From Nitrosopumilaceae archaeon (GTDB lineage Archaea; Thermoproteota; Nitrososphaeria; Nitrososphaerales; Nitrosopumilaceae): 64,000 nucleotides of DNA. The position numbers and the translations under genes were made by a program. The stretch spans positions 1 to 64,000 of the forward strand of contig DASQHX010000011.1 in assembly GCA_035631875.1 (NCBI GenBank), written 5' to 3'. Below, one piece after another: positions 34,430-43,542 of this stretch (position 1 is its first letter; each line of letters starts with the position of its first letter). The notes under the pieces are model-generated. The model searched no databases and was not told where the DNA came from. It saw only the letters and a list, made by a program, of their open reading frames with translations.

Positions 34430-34984
34430 TTACTTGGAACCGAGTTTTATAAAATCGCTGTTTCCAAACTTAGTTGAAAGTTTCCTTTCTTCAATATAGC
34501 CACAATCAACACACTTTACATTTCCACCAATTGTGACTACCTTTCCTGCACATTGGTTACATTGTGTAAATAATACTCCAAGTTCTGGTTCGCTGATTGT
34601 AGCATGGATTGCTCCATTTAGATGACTAATGACCTTTACCATAATTATGTCGCTAACTCTTGCTATGATTCTTTTCTTTGCACCCTTTGCTTGACAAATA
34701 CATTCAAGACCAGAATGAGTTGGTTTTCCATTAATGTAAAGTATGGCTACTGCAAACATGTTATTCATAAGTGCAGACACATTTCCAATTACTAGGTCGT
34801 TTATCTGTGGGACTGCTGGTGACTTTACCTGATTAATTTTTGCAATTCGATTTGTTTTATCAAAATTACTCGTGCCAATGACAACTGATCTTATAGTATG
34901 ACCATCATCAAATGTGTTAACACCAGTTTCAAACTCTTCAATAATTGCAATCTTATCGCCTGGTAAGCTTGGTTTTTGAGACAA
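34430..34984 (-). CDS. csl4: Exosome RNA-binding subunit Csl4
   Basis: 184 residues with the Csl4 layout: N-terminal domain (PGDKIAIIEEFETGVNTFDDG), central S1-like RNA-binding domain (IINDLVIGNVSAL... to about 140) and a C-terminal zinc ribbon (FTQCNQCAGKV, NVKCVDCGYIEERKL). It caps the archaeal exosome and recruits RNA. Upstream of pheA by 5 bases. Confidence 0.94.
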   Translation of the reverse strand: MSQKPSLPGDKIAIIEEFETGVNTFDDGHTIRSVVIGTSNFDKTNRIAKINQVKSPAVPQINDLVIGNVSALMNNMFAVAILYINGKPTHSGLECICQAKGAKKRIIARVSDIIMVKVISHLNGAIHATISEPELGVLFTQCNQCAGKVVTIGGNVKCVDCGYIEERKLSTKFGNSDFIKLGSK

Positions 34985-35173
34985 TGTCTAAAATTTGAAA
35001 TTTGGTAATTATAATTGTTTATGGATATAAATAGGCAGAAAATCGAACTAATGAGACATAATTTGATCTAATCATCTAATAATTTAGAACTCCTGTAATT
35101 AAAATAATAAAATCTATCTAAAATCATATGGTTTCCTACATTTGGCATCGGTCACAGGATGTGAGGGTAACAA

Positions 35174-35980
35174 TTGTCCTATAATTTAAGAAAATTTGTT
35201 CAGGAAGAGATAGATTCAGGTATAGGTGATATTGGAAGGTTACAATTTATTTTAAATTCACTCGATGAAGACAAAACTCTTTATCAAAGTGATCAAAAAT
35301 ACCTTGAAGCTCGAATTTCAAAACATACTAAAAAAATGACTGCCTTAAAAAATGAGACAGAAAATGTATTCAAAAATAGTGAAAATCAAAATATTATAAT
35401 GATGAAAAATCTTCCACATCATTATATAAAATCAGGACAAGATCAACAAACTACAATATTTTTAAATAAATCAGAAATGATTGCTCAATCAGACATGCAA
35501 AAAACTCTAATGGAAGCAAAAGAAAAACTGGAGAATGTACTAGAACGGATCGAAAAATTTGAGAGAAACTTAGGGGGATCAGAATTTGAACTAATAGCAC
35601 CTGAAGTTGAACAAAATTACTTGTCAAATGAATTACGTGATTTTACAGAGACGCGGAAATTGAATAATACTAAGATCAAATTAGAAAAAAATAAAAATAA
35701 ACAAAAAATGGATAAGAATCTTCTTACTATTGCTAAAGTACTAGTAGCGATGACAATTGTGACAATTACTCCTACACTTGCGGGTCTATGGTTTTTTGGA
35801 ATATTAGAAGGAAAGTTGACATGGCAAAATCATGAAATAACCTACAGCGATGTTAGTGCAATACTACATTTGCTTTTATTTGCACTTATTTTTATTTTAA
35901 TGGCTTGGGCAGTATTTGTAATTCTCTCTGTGATATCAAATAAGAAAACCAAAAATCAATCACAGGTTATGAAATTATGA
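35174..35980 (+). CDS. Coiled-coil protein with two C-terminal membrane helices
   Basis: 268 residues; TTG start with GAGGGT upstream. The first ~180 residues are highly charged and helical (for example DMQKTLMEAKEKLENVLERIEKFERN), likely a cytoplasmic coiled coil; two membrane helices follow (about 184-206 and 230-252), then a short basic tail. No known domain. Alone between divergent csl4 and convergent dph2, so the context does not reveal a job. Confidence 0.6.
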   Translation: MSYNLRKFVQEEIDSGIGDIGRLQFILNSLDEDKTLYQSDQKYLEARISKHTKKMTALKNETENVFKNSENQNIIMMKNLPHHYIKSGQDQQTTIFLNKSEMIAQSDMQKTLMEAKEKLENVLERIEKFERNLGGSEFELIAPEVEQNYLSNELRDFTETRKLNNTKIKLEKNKNKQKMDKNLLTIAKVLVAMTIVTITPTLAGLWFFGILEGKLTWQNHEITYSDVSAILHLLLFALIFILMAWAVFVILSVISNKKTKNQSQVMKL

Positions 35981-36007
35981 CCAGTATTTAGTCTGGATTG
36001 TAATTGT

Positions 36008-37003
36008 TTATAGCCAATGCGGAATTTGCAAAAATCCATCTATGCTTTCATTTTTTAAGAGTTTTAAAAGAGCATTTGCTTGTGGTGTCGAAAGCACTGG
36101 TTTTTGGAAATGATTATCTATTGATATTCTAGGGCATGCAACTTGGATGAATGCATCAATTCCCTTCAGATTACCTAGCTTGTCGTCAGTAATATCAGTA
36201 AGGGCAAAGAGTTGTACTTTCTTTCCAGCTTTTTCAAGCTCTTTTTTGAATTTTAAAGCAGTTACTTTTGAAAATTGTCCTTCCTTTAGACCAATAACAA
36301 TTCCAAAGGTTTCTGCTCCCATTGCTTTGTATACGGAAAGAATTGCTTTCTTTTGCAATTTTTCAGAAAATTCTGTCACTTCTCTTATCTCTTCAAAATA
36401 TGGATCAAGAATGAAAGTTGGCTTGCCAGAAGAAAGGGCTATTCCAGCAGCATGAAAAGAGCTTTGACCCAAAAATACATTTGCATCTACACTGTTTTTT
36501 GTTTGCGATGTTGGATAAAACTCACATCCAAAAACCTGACCATCGTTTAGTTGTCCTTTTCCATCTCCAATTTTAACTATGATTCCTCCTTCCTCAAGGA
36601 TTTTTTTTACTTTCTCAATCTCTAAAAGATGTTGACTATCTGTAACAAGTGAAACTGTTTTTCCTGCAAGCTCAACAGCACATTTTCTTGCAACCTTTTC
36701 AAAAGAAATGTTATCATAGGCATCTATGATAACAACATTTTCCCCAAAATTAGTTGAATTTACTGTGTGACCTATGTGAAATAGTATTTCTGCTCCAAGA
36801 ACTTTGGCTCCATTAGTGTTCATATCACATGTTCCAAAACAGGTGTCAGCAAGGACATATGCTGGTACATCAAACTTTTCCATTATTTTCGATGCAGTCT
36901 CTTGAATTTTTGGTAATAATCCATCTGGACCATTCAAAGCTACTGAAACAGGTCTTCGTTTTTCTATCTCATCAAAAATTCTTTTTTCATCAATTACTAT
37001 CAT
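36008..37003 (-). CDS. dph2: Diphthamide biosynthesis protein Dph2
   Basis: Radical-SAM-like [4Fe-4S] enzyme that transfers 3-amino-3-carboxypropyl from SAM to the histidine of elongation factor 2. 331 residues; the three cluster cysteines sit in LADTCFGTCDM (domain 1), FGCEFYP (domain 2) and QVACPRISID (domain 3), spaced as in archaeal Dph2. ATG start. Divergent from the RAM-domain gene. Confidence 0.94.
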   Translation of the reverse strand: MIVIDEKRIFDEIEKRRPVSVALNGPDGLLPKIQETASKIMEKFDVPAYVLADTCFGTCDMNTNGAKVLGAEILFHIGHTVNSTNFGENVVIIDAYDNISFEKVARKCAVELAGKTVSLVTDSQHLLEIEKVKKILEEGGIIVKIGDGKGQLNDGQVFGCEFYPTSQTKNSVDANVFLGQSSFHAAGIALSSGKPTFILDPYFEEIREVTEFSEKLQKKAILSVYKAMGAETFGIVIGLKEGQFSKVTALKFKKELEKAGKKVQLFALTDITDDKLGNLKGIDAFIQVACPRISIDNHFQKPVLSTPQANALLKLLKNESIDGFLQIPHWL

Positions 37004-37084
37004 TTACTTCAAATCTCCTGATTTTTAATTTAAATCAACCGACCTACACAATATTTAATATCACAGGTACTACACTCCAAAGAC

Positions 37085-37321
37085 ATGGCGATTGCATTTG
37101 TTCTGATAAATGCAGAACTTGGAGCAGAAAATGAGCTTGTGAATCAATTAAAAGCCATTGAAAATGTAAAGTATGTTTATGTTCTTTACGGTGCATATGA
37201 TCTTGTGGTAAAGATTGAAGCCCCAAACAGTGAGGTACTAAAAAAAACCATTTCAAATAACATAAGGCAACTCAAAAATGTACGTTCCACACTTACAATG
37301 ACGGTCATTGATGAAAACTGA
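37085..37321 (+). CDS. Stand-alone Lrp/AsnC ligand-binding (RAM) domain
   Basis: 78 residues forming one alpha/beta ferredoxin-like RAM domain with no DNA-binding helix-turn-helix: AFVLINAELGAENELVNQL, VKYVYVLYGAYDLVVKIEA, and LKNVRSTLTMTVI. Such single domains usually assemble with full Lrp proteins or bind small ligands. It overlaps tiaS by 11 bases. Confidence 0.9.
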   Translation: MAIAFVLINAELGAENELVNQLKAIENVKYVYVLYGAYDLVVKIEAPNSEVLKKTISNNIRQLKNVRSTLTMTVIDEN

Positions 37322-38693
37322 TTCTATACTTCACATAGGTTTTGATGATACTGATTCAAGAAAAGGTATGTGTACTACATTTCTTGCATACAAGATTGTT
37401 GAATATCTCAAAAAAGAGCAAGTCAAGTTTTTAGATTATCCGTATTTGATTAGATTTAATCCAAACATACCTTGGAAGACACGTGGAAATGGAGCTGTAG
37501 CATTAAAGATTAAAACTGACAAACCAGAATATATTAAAAAAAACATTATTGAATTTATTAAAAAATATTCTGCAATAAAAGATGGTGCAAACCCAGGTCT
37601 TGTTTTTTATCAAAGTGAAAAAATTCCCTCACATTTTTCTGAATTTGGAGATAGGGCACTATGTAGTTTAATTAAAAGAAATAATGCAAAAGAATTTGTT
37701 TTAAAAAATGGATTAGAATCATTTTATCTTGGTAATGGTCAAGGATTGATTGGTGCTATAGGTGCAGTCGGATATGCTTTTGATGATTGTACTTTTGAAT
37801 TAATTAGTTATAGAAATAAATCAAATTTTGGAAAGAAAAGAGAAATTTTCAAACAAAGCGTAAAGAAAATGCAGGACTTGACATATCCAAATACATTTAA
37901 CAGTTTTGATGAAGAAAAGAATAGAATTCTAATTGCTCCACATGGACCAGATCCAGTTTTTTTTGGTATTAGAGGTGAGGACATTAACTCTGTAATTCAT
38001 GGTAAATCACTTGTTCACTCTCCTGAAAAGCTTGATGGCTATATGATATTTAGAACAAACCAAGGCACTGGGGCCCATTTAAAAAATGAACTTGATGTGC
38101 ATAATTTAAAACCATTTTCATCTGGTTATATTACTGGAAGAATTTCCGATGTACCTAAGGTAAAGATCGGTGGACATGTGATTTTTTCCATAATAAAAGA
38201 TGACCAAAAAATCAACTGTGCAGTTTACAAGCCAACGAGACTAACTAAAATTGTTTCAAAGCTAATCAAAGGAGATTTAATAAAAGTTGGTGGTGGAGTA
38301 CGAAAAGCAACCAAAAACCATCAAAGAATTCTAAATGTAGAGTTTCTTCAAGTCTTGAGGTTGGAAAAAAACATGAAAACGGTTAATCCTCTCTGTCATA
38401 TCTGTAATAAAAGGACAAAATCAAAGGGCAAAAATCAAGGCTTTGAATGTGTAAAATGTAAAAAAGCATTCTCAAATAAAATATTTGAAGAAATTCCAAG
38501 AGAAATTAAATGTAGACTTTATGTGCCTACCCTTTCTGCACACCGACATTTGACTAGACCAATTCAAAGAATTGGAAAGTTAAACAATAAAATTGAATTT
38601 GACGACTCAAGAAAATGGTTTCATATCTCAAAATCTGGACTAGTAAATCAAAAACTTGAAATTAAAATCAATACTAGAAAACTAAAACATTGA
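37311..38693 (+). CDS. tiaS: tRNA-Ile2 agmatinylcytidine synthetase TiaS
   Basis: Modifies C34 of tRNA-Ile2(CAU) with agmatine so it reads AUA. 460 residues. LHIGFDDTDSRKGMCTTF is the hallmark N-terminus; VKIGGHVIFSII marks the OB-fold region and CHICNKRTKSKGKNQGF with CVKC a C-terminal zinc ribbon. I prefer the ATG at 37311 to the TTG one codon earlier. Overlaps the RAM gene by 11 bases, so they are co-translated. A CAT-anticodon tRNA gene follows in the opposite direction, but that one looks like the initiator, not the TiaS substrate. Confidence 0.95.
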   Translation: MKTDSILHIGFDDTDSRKGMCTTFLAYKIVEYLKKEQVKFLDYPYLIRFNPNIPWKTRGNGAVALKIKTDKPEYIKKNIIEFIKKYSAIKDGANPGLVFYQSEKIPSHFSEFGDRALCSLIKRNNAKEFVLKNGLESFYLGNGQGLIGAIGAVGYAFDDCTFELISYRNKSNFGKKREIFKQSVKKMQDLTYPNTFNSFDEEKNRILIAPHGPDPVFFGIRGEDINSVIHGKSLVHSPEKLDGYMIFRTNQGTGAHLKNELDVHNLKPFSSGYITGRISDVPKVKIGGHVIFSIIKDDQKINCAVYKPTRLTKIVSKLIKGDLIKVGGGVRKATKNHQRILNVEFLQVLRLEKNMKTVNPLCHICNKRTKSKGKNQGFECVKCKKAFSNKIFEEIPREIKCRLYVPTLSAHRHLTRPIQRIGKLNNKIEFDDSRKWFHISKSGLVNQKLEIKINTRKLKH

Positions 38694-38715
38694 TCAAATC
38701 AATCTGTGAAGAAGA

Positions 38716-38821
38716 TAGCGGGGAGTAGATTTGAACTACTGATTTGCGGGTTTCTCATCGGTTTTGATTATGAGCCCGCCGGGATGACTTTGCCCAAGTA
38801 GTCTGGCTTCCCCACCCCGCT
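38716..38821 (-). tRNA. Initiator tRNA-Met(CAT), anticodon-loop intron plus likely D-loop intron
   Basis: Read on the minus strand, the acceptor AGCGGGG pairs with CCCCGCT, discriminator A; the A1-T72 pair and the GCGGG/CCCGC anticodon stem with three G-C pairs mark the archaeal initiator. The anticodon loop CTCATA-A is split by a 17-base intron after position 37; the anticodon bases and intron can form a TCAT/ATGA helix of bulge-helix-bulge type. The T arm AGTAG-TTCAAAT-CTACT is standard. The D-stem GGGA/TCCC encloses a 24-base loop, about 15-16 too long, containing GACT...AGTC, which suggests a second intron. No CCA is encoded. 106 bases in all, about 73 after removing both insertions. Confidence 0.88.
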
Positions 38822-38843
38822 AACTAAAAAGATGTCTGAGGGT

Positions 38844-38853
38844 GATATATACG
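38844..38853 (-). promoter_or_regulatory. TATA box of the initiator tRNA gene
   Basis: On the minus strand GTATATATCA lies about 23-32 bases upstream of the first tRNA base, the expected distance for an archaeal box A. Confidence 0.6.
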
Positions 38854-38903
38854 CTTTATCTAATTTTAGAAATAATTAATAGGATTTGTAAAGTGTCACA
38901 CTT

Positions 38904-39998
38904 GTGGATAAAAAAATTAGGATAATAGGAATTCTTGCAGCAATTGCAGCTTCTATTATAATTTTAACATCGCCATCTAATTCTGTTGTAATACCAAAAC
39001 CAACTGCTAGTTCAATTGGAACAGACGCTGTACAAATTGTTGCGACAAACTTGCAAAAACCTTGGTCTTTAGATTTTACAAATGACAAAATTTTCTTTAC
39101 TGAAAAAATAGGTCAAATAAGAGTCATAGATAAAGGTGTTTTAGTAACAGAACCAGTTGCAGACTTGAAAGTTGCAGATGTTACTGATGGCGGCCTACTT
39201 GGACTTGCACTAGATCCAAATTTTGTACAAAATCACTATCTTTATGTATTTTACACCTATCAAGATGGGGATAAGCTTTGGAACAAGGTTCTTAGAATAA
39301 CTGAACTAAACAATAGACTTTCTGGCGCTCAGGTCATTTTAGATAAAATTCCTGGTGCTGAATTTGATGATGGAGGAGTCATAAAATTTGGTCCTGATAA
39401 AAAATTGTATGTAGGTACAGGTGATGCAACAAATGATACTTCCTCTCAAGATTTAAAATCACTTGCTGGGAAAATTTTAAGATTAAATAATGACGGTTCT
39501 ATACCGTCAGATAATCCAATATCTGGATCTCCTGTTTTTTCATATGGACATAGGGATCCCCAAGGTCTGACATGGGATAATTATGATAACCTATACGAAT
39601 CAGAACAGGGACCTACTAAAAATGATGAAATTAATCTCATAAAACCTGGACAAAACTATGGATGGCCGGCACAGGAATGTTCAGGTTCTACAAAATATGT
39701 GGATGCCTTGATTTGTTATAATCCAAGCTTAGAACCAGGAGGAATTACGTATTATTCATCTAACAAGCTTGATCTTGGAAATAATCTAGTAATGGCTACA
39801 TTAAGGGGAACAAACCTATACCAATTGACACTAGGAAATGGAGCAATTACATCACAAAAAATCATATTGGATGGATTGGGACGAATTCGTGACGTCAACA
39901 TGGGCCCTGATGGTTATCTTTACATTCTTACAGGAAACACAGATGGAAGAGGATTTCCGGACAAGACAGATGATAAACTATTGAGGATAGTAAAATAA
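38904..39998 (+). CDS. PQQ-dependent aldose sugar dehydrogenase-like protein
   Basis: 364-residue beta-propeller of the glucose/sorbosone dehydrogenase family. A hydrophobic N-terminal segment (IIGILAAIAASIIILT, residues 6-21) is a signal or membrane anchor, so it acts outside the membrane. Family signatures: QKPWSLDF, GGLLGLALDPNF, FDDGGVIKFGPD, YVGTGDATN, GKILRLNNDGSIP, YGHRDPQGLTWD, GQNYGWP and GRIRDVNMGPDGYLYIL. It starts with GTG. Whether it binds PQQ and oxidises a sugar in this organism is unproven. HMG-CoA reductase starts 1 base after its stop, so they are co-transcribed. Confidence 0.9.
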   Translation: MDKKIRIIGILAAIAASIIILTSPSNSVVIPKPTASSIGTDAVQIVATNLQKPWSLDFTNDKIFFTEKIGQIRVIDKGVLVTEPVADLKVADVTDGGLLGLALDPNFVQNHYLYVFYTYQDGDKLWNKVLRITELNNRLSGAQVILDKIPGAEFDDGGVIKFGPDKKLYVGTGDATNDTSSQDLKSLAGKILRLNNDGSIPSDNPISGSPVFSYGHRDPQGLTWDNYDNLYESEQGPTKNDEINLIKPGQNYGWPAQECSGSTKYVDALICYNPSLEPGGITYYSSNKLDLGNNLVMATLRGTNLYQLTLGNGAITSQKIILDGLGRIRDVNMGPDGYLYILTGNTDGRGFPDKTDDKLLRIVK

Positions 39999-39999
39999 A

Positions 40000-41253
40000 T
40001 TGGCAGATTCATCCATCCCTAAATTTCATGAAAAAAACAAGGAAGAGCGGATAAAAAAAGTGGCGTCATTTTCTGGTCTATCAAAGAAAGACATTAAGAT
40101 CTTAAAAAATGAAGGTGGAATATCCTTTAATGATGCAAACAACATGGTTGAAAATGCTATAGGTACAGTATCATTCCCGCTTGGAATAGCAACTAACTTT
40201 CGGATAAATGACAAAGACTATCTCATTCCAATGGTAATAGAAGAGTCATCTGTTATAGCAGCTGCCTCAAAAGCTGCCAAGATAGCAAAAAAACAAGGGG
40301 GATTTACTATGAAGGCAGATGATTCCTACAGTATTGGACAAATCCAAGTGGTGGATGTTAAAGTAAAATCCGCAATGTCTAGTGTCATGAGTTCTAAAAA
40401 AGAGATCATAAAACTTGCTAATTCAAAAAGCAAAACACTTTCCAAAATGGGAAAGGGTGCAAAACAAGTTACATGTAAGAAAATAAACAGCGATTCTGGA
40501 CCAATGTTAATTGTTGAGCTTCTAATAGATGTTGGAGATGCAATGGGAGCTAATGTTACAAACACAATGTGTGAAGGTGTAGCTCCTTTGATTGAAAAAT
40601 TAACTGGAGGACAAGTAATTCTTAAAATACTTTCAAATTATTCTACAAAAAGGCTGGTACAGGGGACAGCTATATTTGATAAAGAAGAACTTGGAGGTCA
40701 AGAAACTGTTGATAAAATAATATTAGCATATCATTTTGCAGCAAATGATCCATATCGTGCTGTCACTCACAATAAAGGAGTAATGAATGGAATAATTGCA
40801 GTTGCCAATGCTACAGGTCAAGACACAAGAGCTATAGAGGCAGCAGCGCATGCATATGCATCAAAAACAGGAAAATACGGTTCACTTACAGAATGGAAAA
40901 AAGGCAAAGATGGAAACTTGATTGGTAAAATAGAATTGCCAATGTCTGTTGGTATAGTAGGAGGAATTGTAAATGTTCATCCTATGATTAAGGTATGTGC
41001 AAAAATTCTTAGAGTAAAATCTGCAAAAGAACTTGCATGTATCATTGGAGCAGTTGGACTTGCCCAGAACTTGAGTGCACTACGTGCACTTGCGTCTGAA
41101 GGAATTCAGAAAGGACACATGAGACTACATGCAAGAAATATTGCGACAAGTGCAGGCGTTACTTTAGATAAGATGAACAAGGTTACCAGACAAATGATAC
41201 AAGAAGGAAACGTCTCAGTACACAGAGCTAAAGAAATACTCAAAGAACTTTAG
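40000..41253 (+). CDS. hmgA: HMG-CoA reductase, class II type
   Basis: Makes mevalonate for archaeal isoprenoid lipids. 417 residues. ENAIGTVSFPLGIATNFRIN, VIEESSVIAAASKAAKIA, VGDAMGANVTNTMCEGVAPL, GGIVNVHPM and KGHMRLHARNIATSAG are the class II signatures (as in Pseudomonas mevalonii and Archaeoglobus), with the catalytic His in GHMRLH. Most archaea carry class I. TTG start one base after the sugar dehydrogenase stop. Confidence 0.94.
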   Translation: MADSSIPKFHEKNKEERIKKVASFSGLSKKDIKILKNEGGISFNDANNMVENAIGTVSFPLGIATNFRINDKDYLIPMVIEESSVIAAASKAAKIAKKQGGFTMKADDSYSIGQIQVVDVKVKSAMSSVMSSKKEIIKLANSKSKTLSKMGKGAKQVTCKKINSDSGPMLIVELLIDVGDAMGANVTNTMCEGVAPLIEKLTGGQVILKILSNYSTKRLVQGTAIFDKEELGGQETVDKIILAYHFAANDPYRAVTHNKGVMNGIIAVANATGQDTRAIEAAAHAYASKTGKYGSLTEWKKGKDGNLIGKIELPMSVGIVGGIVNVHPMIKVCAKILRVKSAKELACIIGAVGLAQNLSALRALASEGIQKGHMRLHARNIATSAGVTLDKMNKVTRQMIQEGNVSVHRAKEILKEL

Positions 41254-41259
41254 CGACCA

Positions 41260-41271
41260 AGATATATATCT
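41260..41271 (+). promoter_or_regulatory. TATA box of the histidine operon
   Basis: AGATATATATCT, itself palindromic, lies 23-34 bases upstream of the hisG TTG, placing transcription start nearly at the start codon (leaderless or very short leader). Confidence 0.55.
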
Positions 41272-41293
41272 AAAATCCCTTGCAAGGACTACG

Positions 41294-42271
41294 TTGAACT
41301 CTGTTAAATTTGCAATTCCTAAAGGTAGTATTGAGGAAGCTACTTTCAAGATTCTAGAACAGTCATGGACTAAGGTAAGACGCAGAGACCGTACATACAG
41401 AGTGGTATTAGATGATCCTCAAATTACAGTAAAGATGTTAAGACCGCAAGAGATTCCAAATCTTGTCTTTGACGGGTTATACGATGTAGGGATAACAGGA
41501 AAAGATTGGGTAAAGGAAACAAACGCCGATGTACAAACTCTTTTGGATCTAGAATATGGTAAAATAAAATTAGTAATTGCAATTCCAGACTCTTATAATT
41601 TCAAATCACTTGACGAAATGATATTATCATATGCAAAAAAGAAAAAAATTCTTAGGATTTCTTCTGAATATCTTACGACTGCGGCAAAATTCATAAAACA
41701 ATCTAAAAACTACAAAAAACTCTACGGTTCAAAAGAACCACTAATCATAACTCCTTGGATGAGAATTGGTTCAAACAAAAATGTTCAGATCTTTCTTTCT
41801 TTTGGTGCTACAGAGGCCAAGCCTCCTGAGGATGTAGATGCAATTATGGATGTAACTGAAACTGGTACTACTTTAACTCAAAACCAACTAAAAATAATTG
41901 ATACTGTAATGGAATCTACAGCCATCTTAATTGCAAACAAGTCATCATTAAAAGATAGAGCAAAAAGAGAAAAAATCTATGACATTGTAACCTTGCTGAG
42001 GGGCGCAGTAGAGGGAAGAAAACACCTACATCTATTCCTAAACGTACGTACACAAAACCTTGCTAGATTGTTAAAAGAACTTCCTTCACTAAAACGCCCT
42101 ACAATTAGTCCACTAAGTGAAAAAGGCTGGTATGGAATAAACACAGTAATTCCAAAATCTGAATTACACAAACTTGTTCCAAAACTTAGAAAAATTGCGC
42201 AGGGATTAGTAGTTCACGAACCAAAACAAATACTTGCCCTTGAGGAGATAAAACGTGATGAGGAAAATTGA
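41294..42271 (+). CDS. hisG: ATP phosphoribosyltransferase (long form)
   Basis: First enzyme of histidine synthesis. 325 residues: catalytic lobes (FAIPKGSIEEATF, DGLYDVGITGKDWV, DAIMDVTETGTTL) plus a C-terminal ACT-like regulatory domain (about 235-315), so this is the long, self-sufficient, histidine-inhibited form that needs no HisZ. TTG start with AAGGAC upstream. First gene of the operon; its TGA overlaps the ATG of hisD. Confidence 0.96.
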   Translation: MNSVKFAIPKGSIEEATFKILEQSWTKVRRRDRTYRVVLDDPQITVKMLRPQEIPNLVFDGLYDVGITGKDWVKETNADVQTLLDLEYGKIKLVIAIPDSYNFKSLDEMILSYAKKKKILRISSEYLTTAAKFIKQSKNYKKLYGSKEPLIITPWMRIGSNKNVQIFLSFGATEAKPPEDVDAIMDVTETGTTLTQNQLKIIDTVMESTAILIANKSSLKDRAKREKIYDIVTLLRGAVEGRKHLHLFLNVRTQNLARLLKELPSLKRPTISPLSEKGWYGINTVIPKSELHKLVPKLRKIAQGLVVHEPKQILALEEIKRDEEN

Positions 42272-43542
42272 TGAGAATCATTTCAGTTCGAAATATCAAC
42301 ACTACGGTAGAATCTGTACGACCAAAAATTAATCAACAAAACAGGAACAAAGTCAAATTCATCATCTTAGATGTAAAAAAAAGAAAGGATAAGGCAATAA
42401 AAGAATATGAAAAAAAATTTACAGGTGCTAATCTTAAATCAATAAGGGTTTCATCAACTGAAATTAAAAATGCATATTCTAAAGTAACAAAACAACAGAT
42501 TGCTGCAATTAAACTAGCAAAGAAAAGACTAGAGAAATCAGAACTTACTGTAAAGAATCAACTCAAAAAAATCGTATTACAAATTGATGGAATAAAAATA
42601 AATCGAGACTTTGTTCCTCTTCAAAGTATAGGATGTTACATTCCTGGTGGTGCTGCCAGATATCCTAGTACTGTAGTAATGTCTGTAACCCCTGCCAAAG
42701 TAGCTGGAGTTAAAAAAATTATTTGTGTAACACCACCAAACAAAAATGGTATGATTGATCCATTGACTCTTGTTGCTGGCAATATTTGCGGCGTAGACGA
42801 ATTTTACAAGACTGGTGGTGCACAAGCAATTGCCGCACTAGCATATGGTACAGAATCAATATCAAAAGTAGACAAGATAGTTGGACCTGGGGGTTCCTTT
42901 GTAACTCTAGCAAAATCACTTGTAAGCGAGATTGTTTCAATCGATATGATTGCAGGTCCAACAGAACTGGCAATTATAGCTGATTTAACAGCAAACCCTG
43001 ATCTGGTTGCTTCGGATTTGATATCGCAAGCAGAACACAGTCCAGACACAACATGTTGTTTGATAACAACCTCCACAAAACTAAAAGATTGTGTAATAGA
43101 ATCTTTAAAACAAAAAATTCCTGCAATAAAACGATCAAAAATAGTAAGTGAAAGTTTAAAGAAAAATGGATTTGTTGCAATTTGTAGGAATGTAGATGAC
43201 ACTATAGAATTTGCTAACAAACTTGCTCCAGAGCACTTGGAAATAATTACAAAAAACCCTGAAAATATAGCAAAGAAAATTACCGCAGCAGGTCTTGTTC
43301 TTATTGGAGAAAATACCCCTTCGTCTGCAAGTGATTACCTATTTGGCTCAAATCACATACTTCCTACTAATGGATTTGGAAAATCTAGAGGTTCACTTGG
43401 AGTATTAGACTATATGAAAATACAAAATAAAATAAAATCCACAAAGGCTGCACTAGAAAAAATATCTGATTCTATGAAGGCATTTACATATGCGGAAGGA
43501 TTACCAAATCACTACGAAGCAGTAAGGAGCAGATTAAGTTGA
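42271..43542 (+). CDS. hisD: Histidinol dehydrogenase
   Basis: Last step of histidine synthesis, two NAD-dependent oxidations. 423 residues; SIGCYIPGGAARYPSTVVM, VDEFYKTGGAQAIAALAYGT, IDMIAGPTELAIIAD, LISQAEHSPDTTCCLIT, LAPEHLEIIT and the C-terminal AEGLPNHYEAVRSR carry the zinc ligands and catalytic His residues. ATG chosen at 42271, preceded by AGGA; overlaps the hisG stop. Confidence 0.97.
   Translation: MRIISVRNINTTVESVRPKINQQNRNKVKFIILDVKKRKDKAIKEYEKKFTGANLKSIRVSSTEIKNAYSKVTKQQIAAIKLAKKRLEKSELTVKNQLKKIVLQIDGIKINRDFVPLQSIGCYIPGGAARYPSTVVMSVTPAKVAGVKKIICVTPPNKNGMIDPLTLVAGNICGVDEFYKTGGAQAIAALAYGTESISKVDKIVGPGGSFVTLAKSLVSEIVSIDMIAGPTELAIIADLTANPDLVASDLISQAEHSPDTTCCLITTSTKLKDCVIESLKQKIPAIKRSKIVSESLKKNGFVAICRNVDDTIEFANKLAPEHLEIITKNPENIAKKITAAGLVLIGENTPSSASDYLFGSNHILPTNGFGKSRGSLGVLDYMKIQNKIKSTKAALEKISDSMKAFTYAEGLPNHYEAVRSRLS

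Noticed and set aside
38716-38821. tRNA with CAT anticodon as elongator Met or Ile2, the TiaS substrate
   Set aside because: The A1-T72 pair and three G-C pairs in the anticodon stem mark an initiator tRNA.
42804-43220. Antisense frame of 138 codons opposite hisD
   Set aside because: Shadow of hisD codon bias, no domain or promoter.
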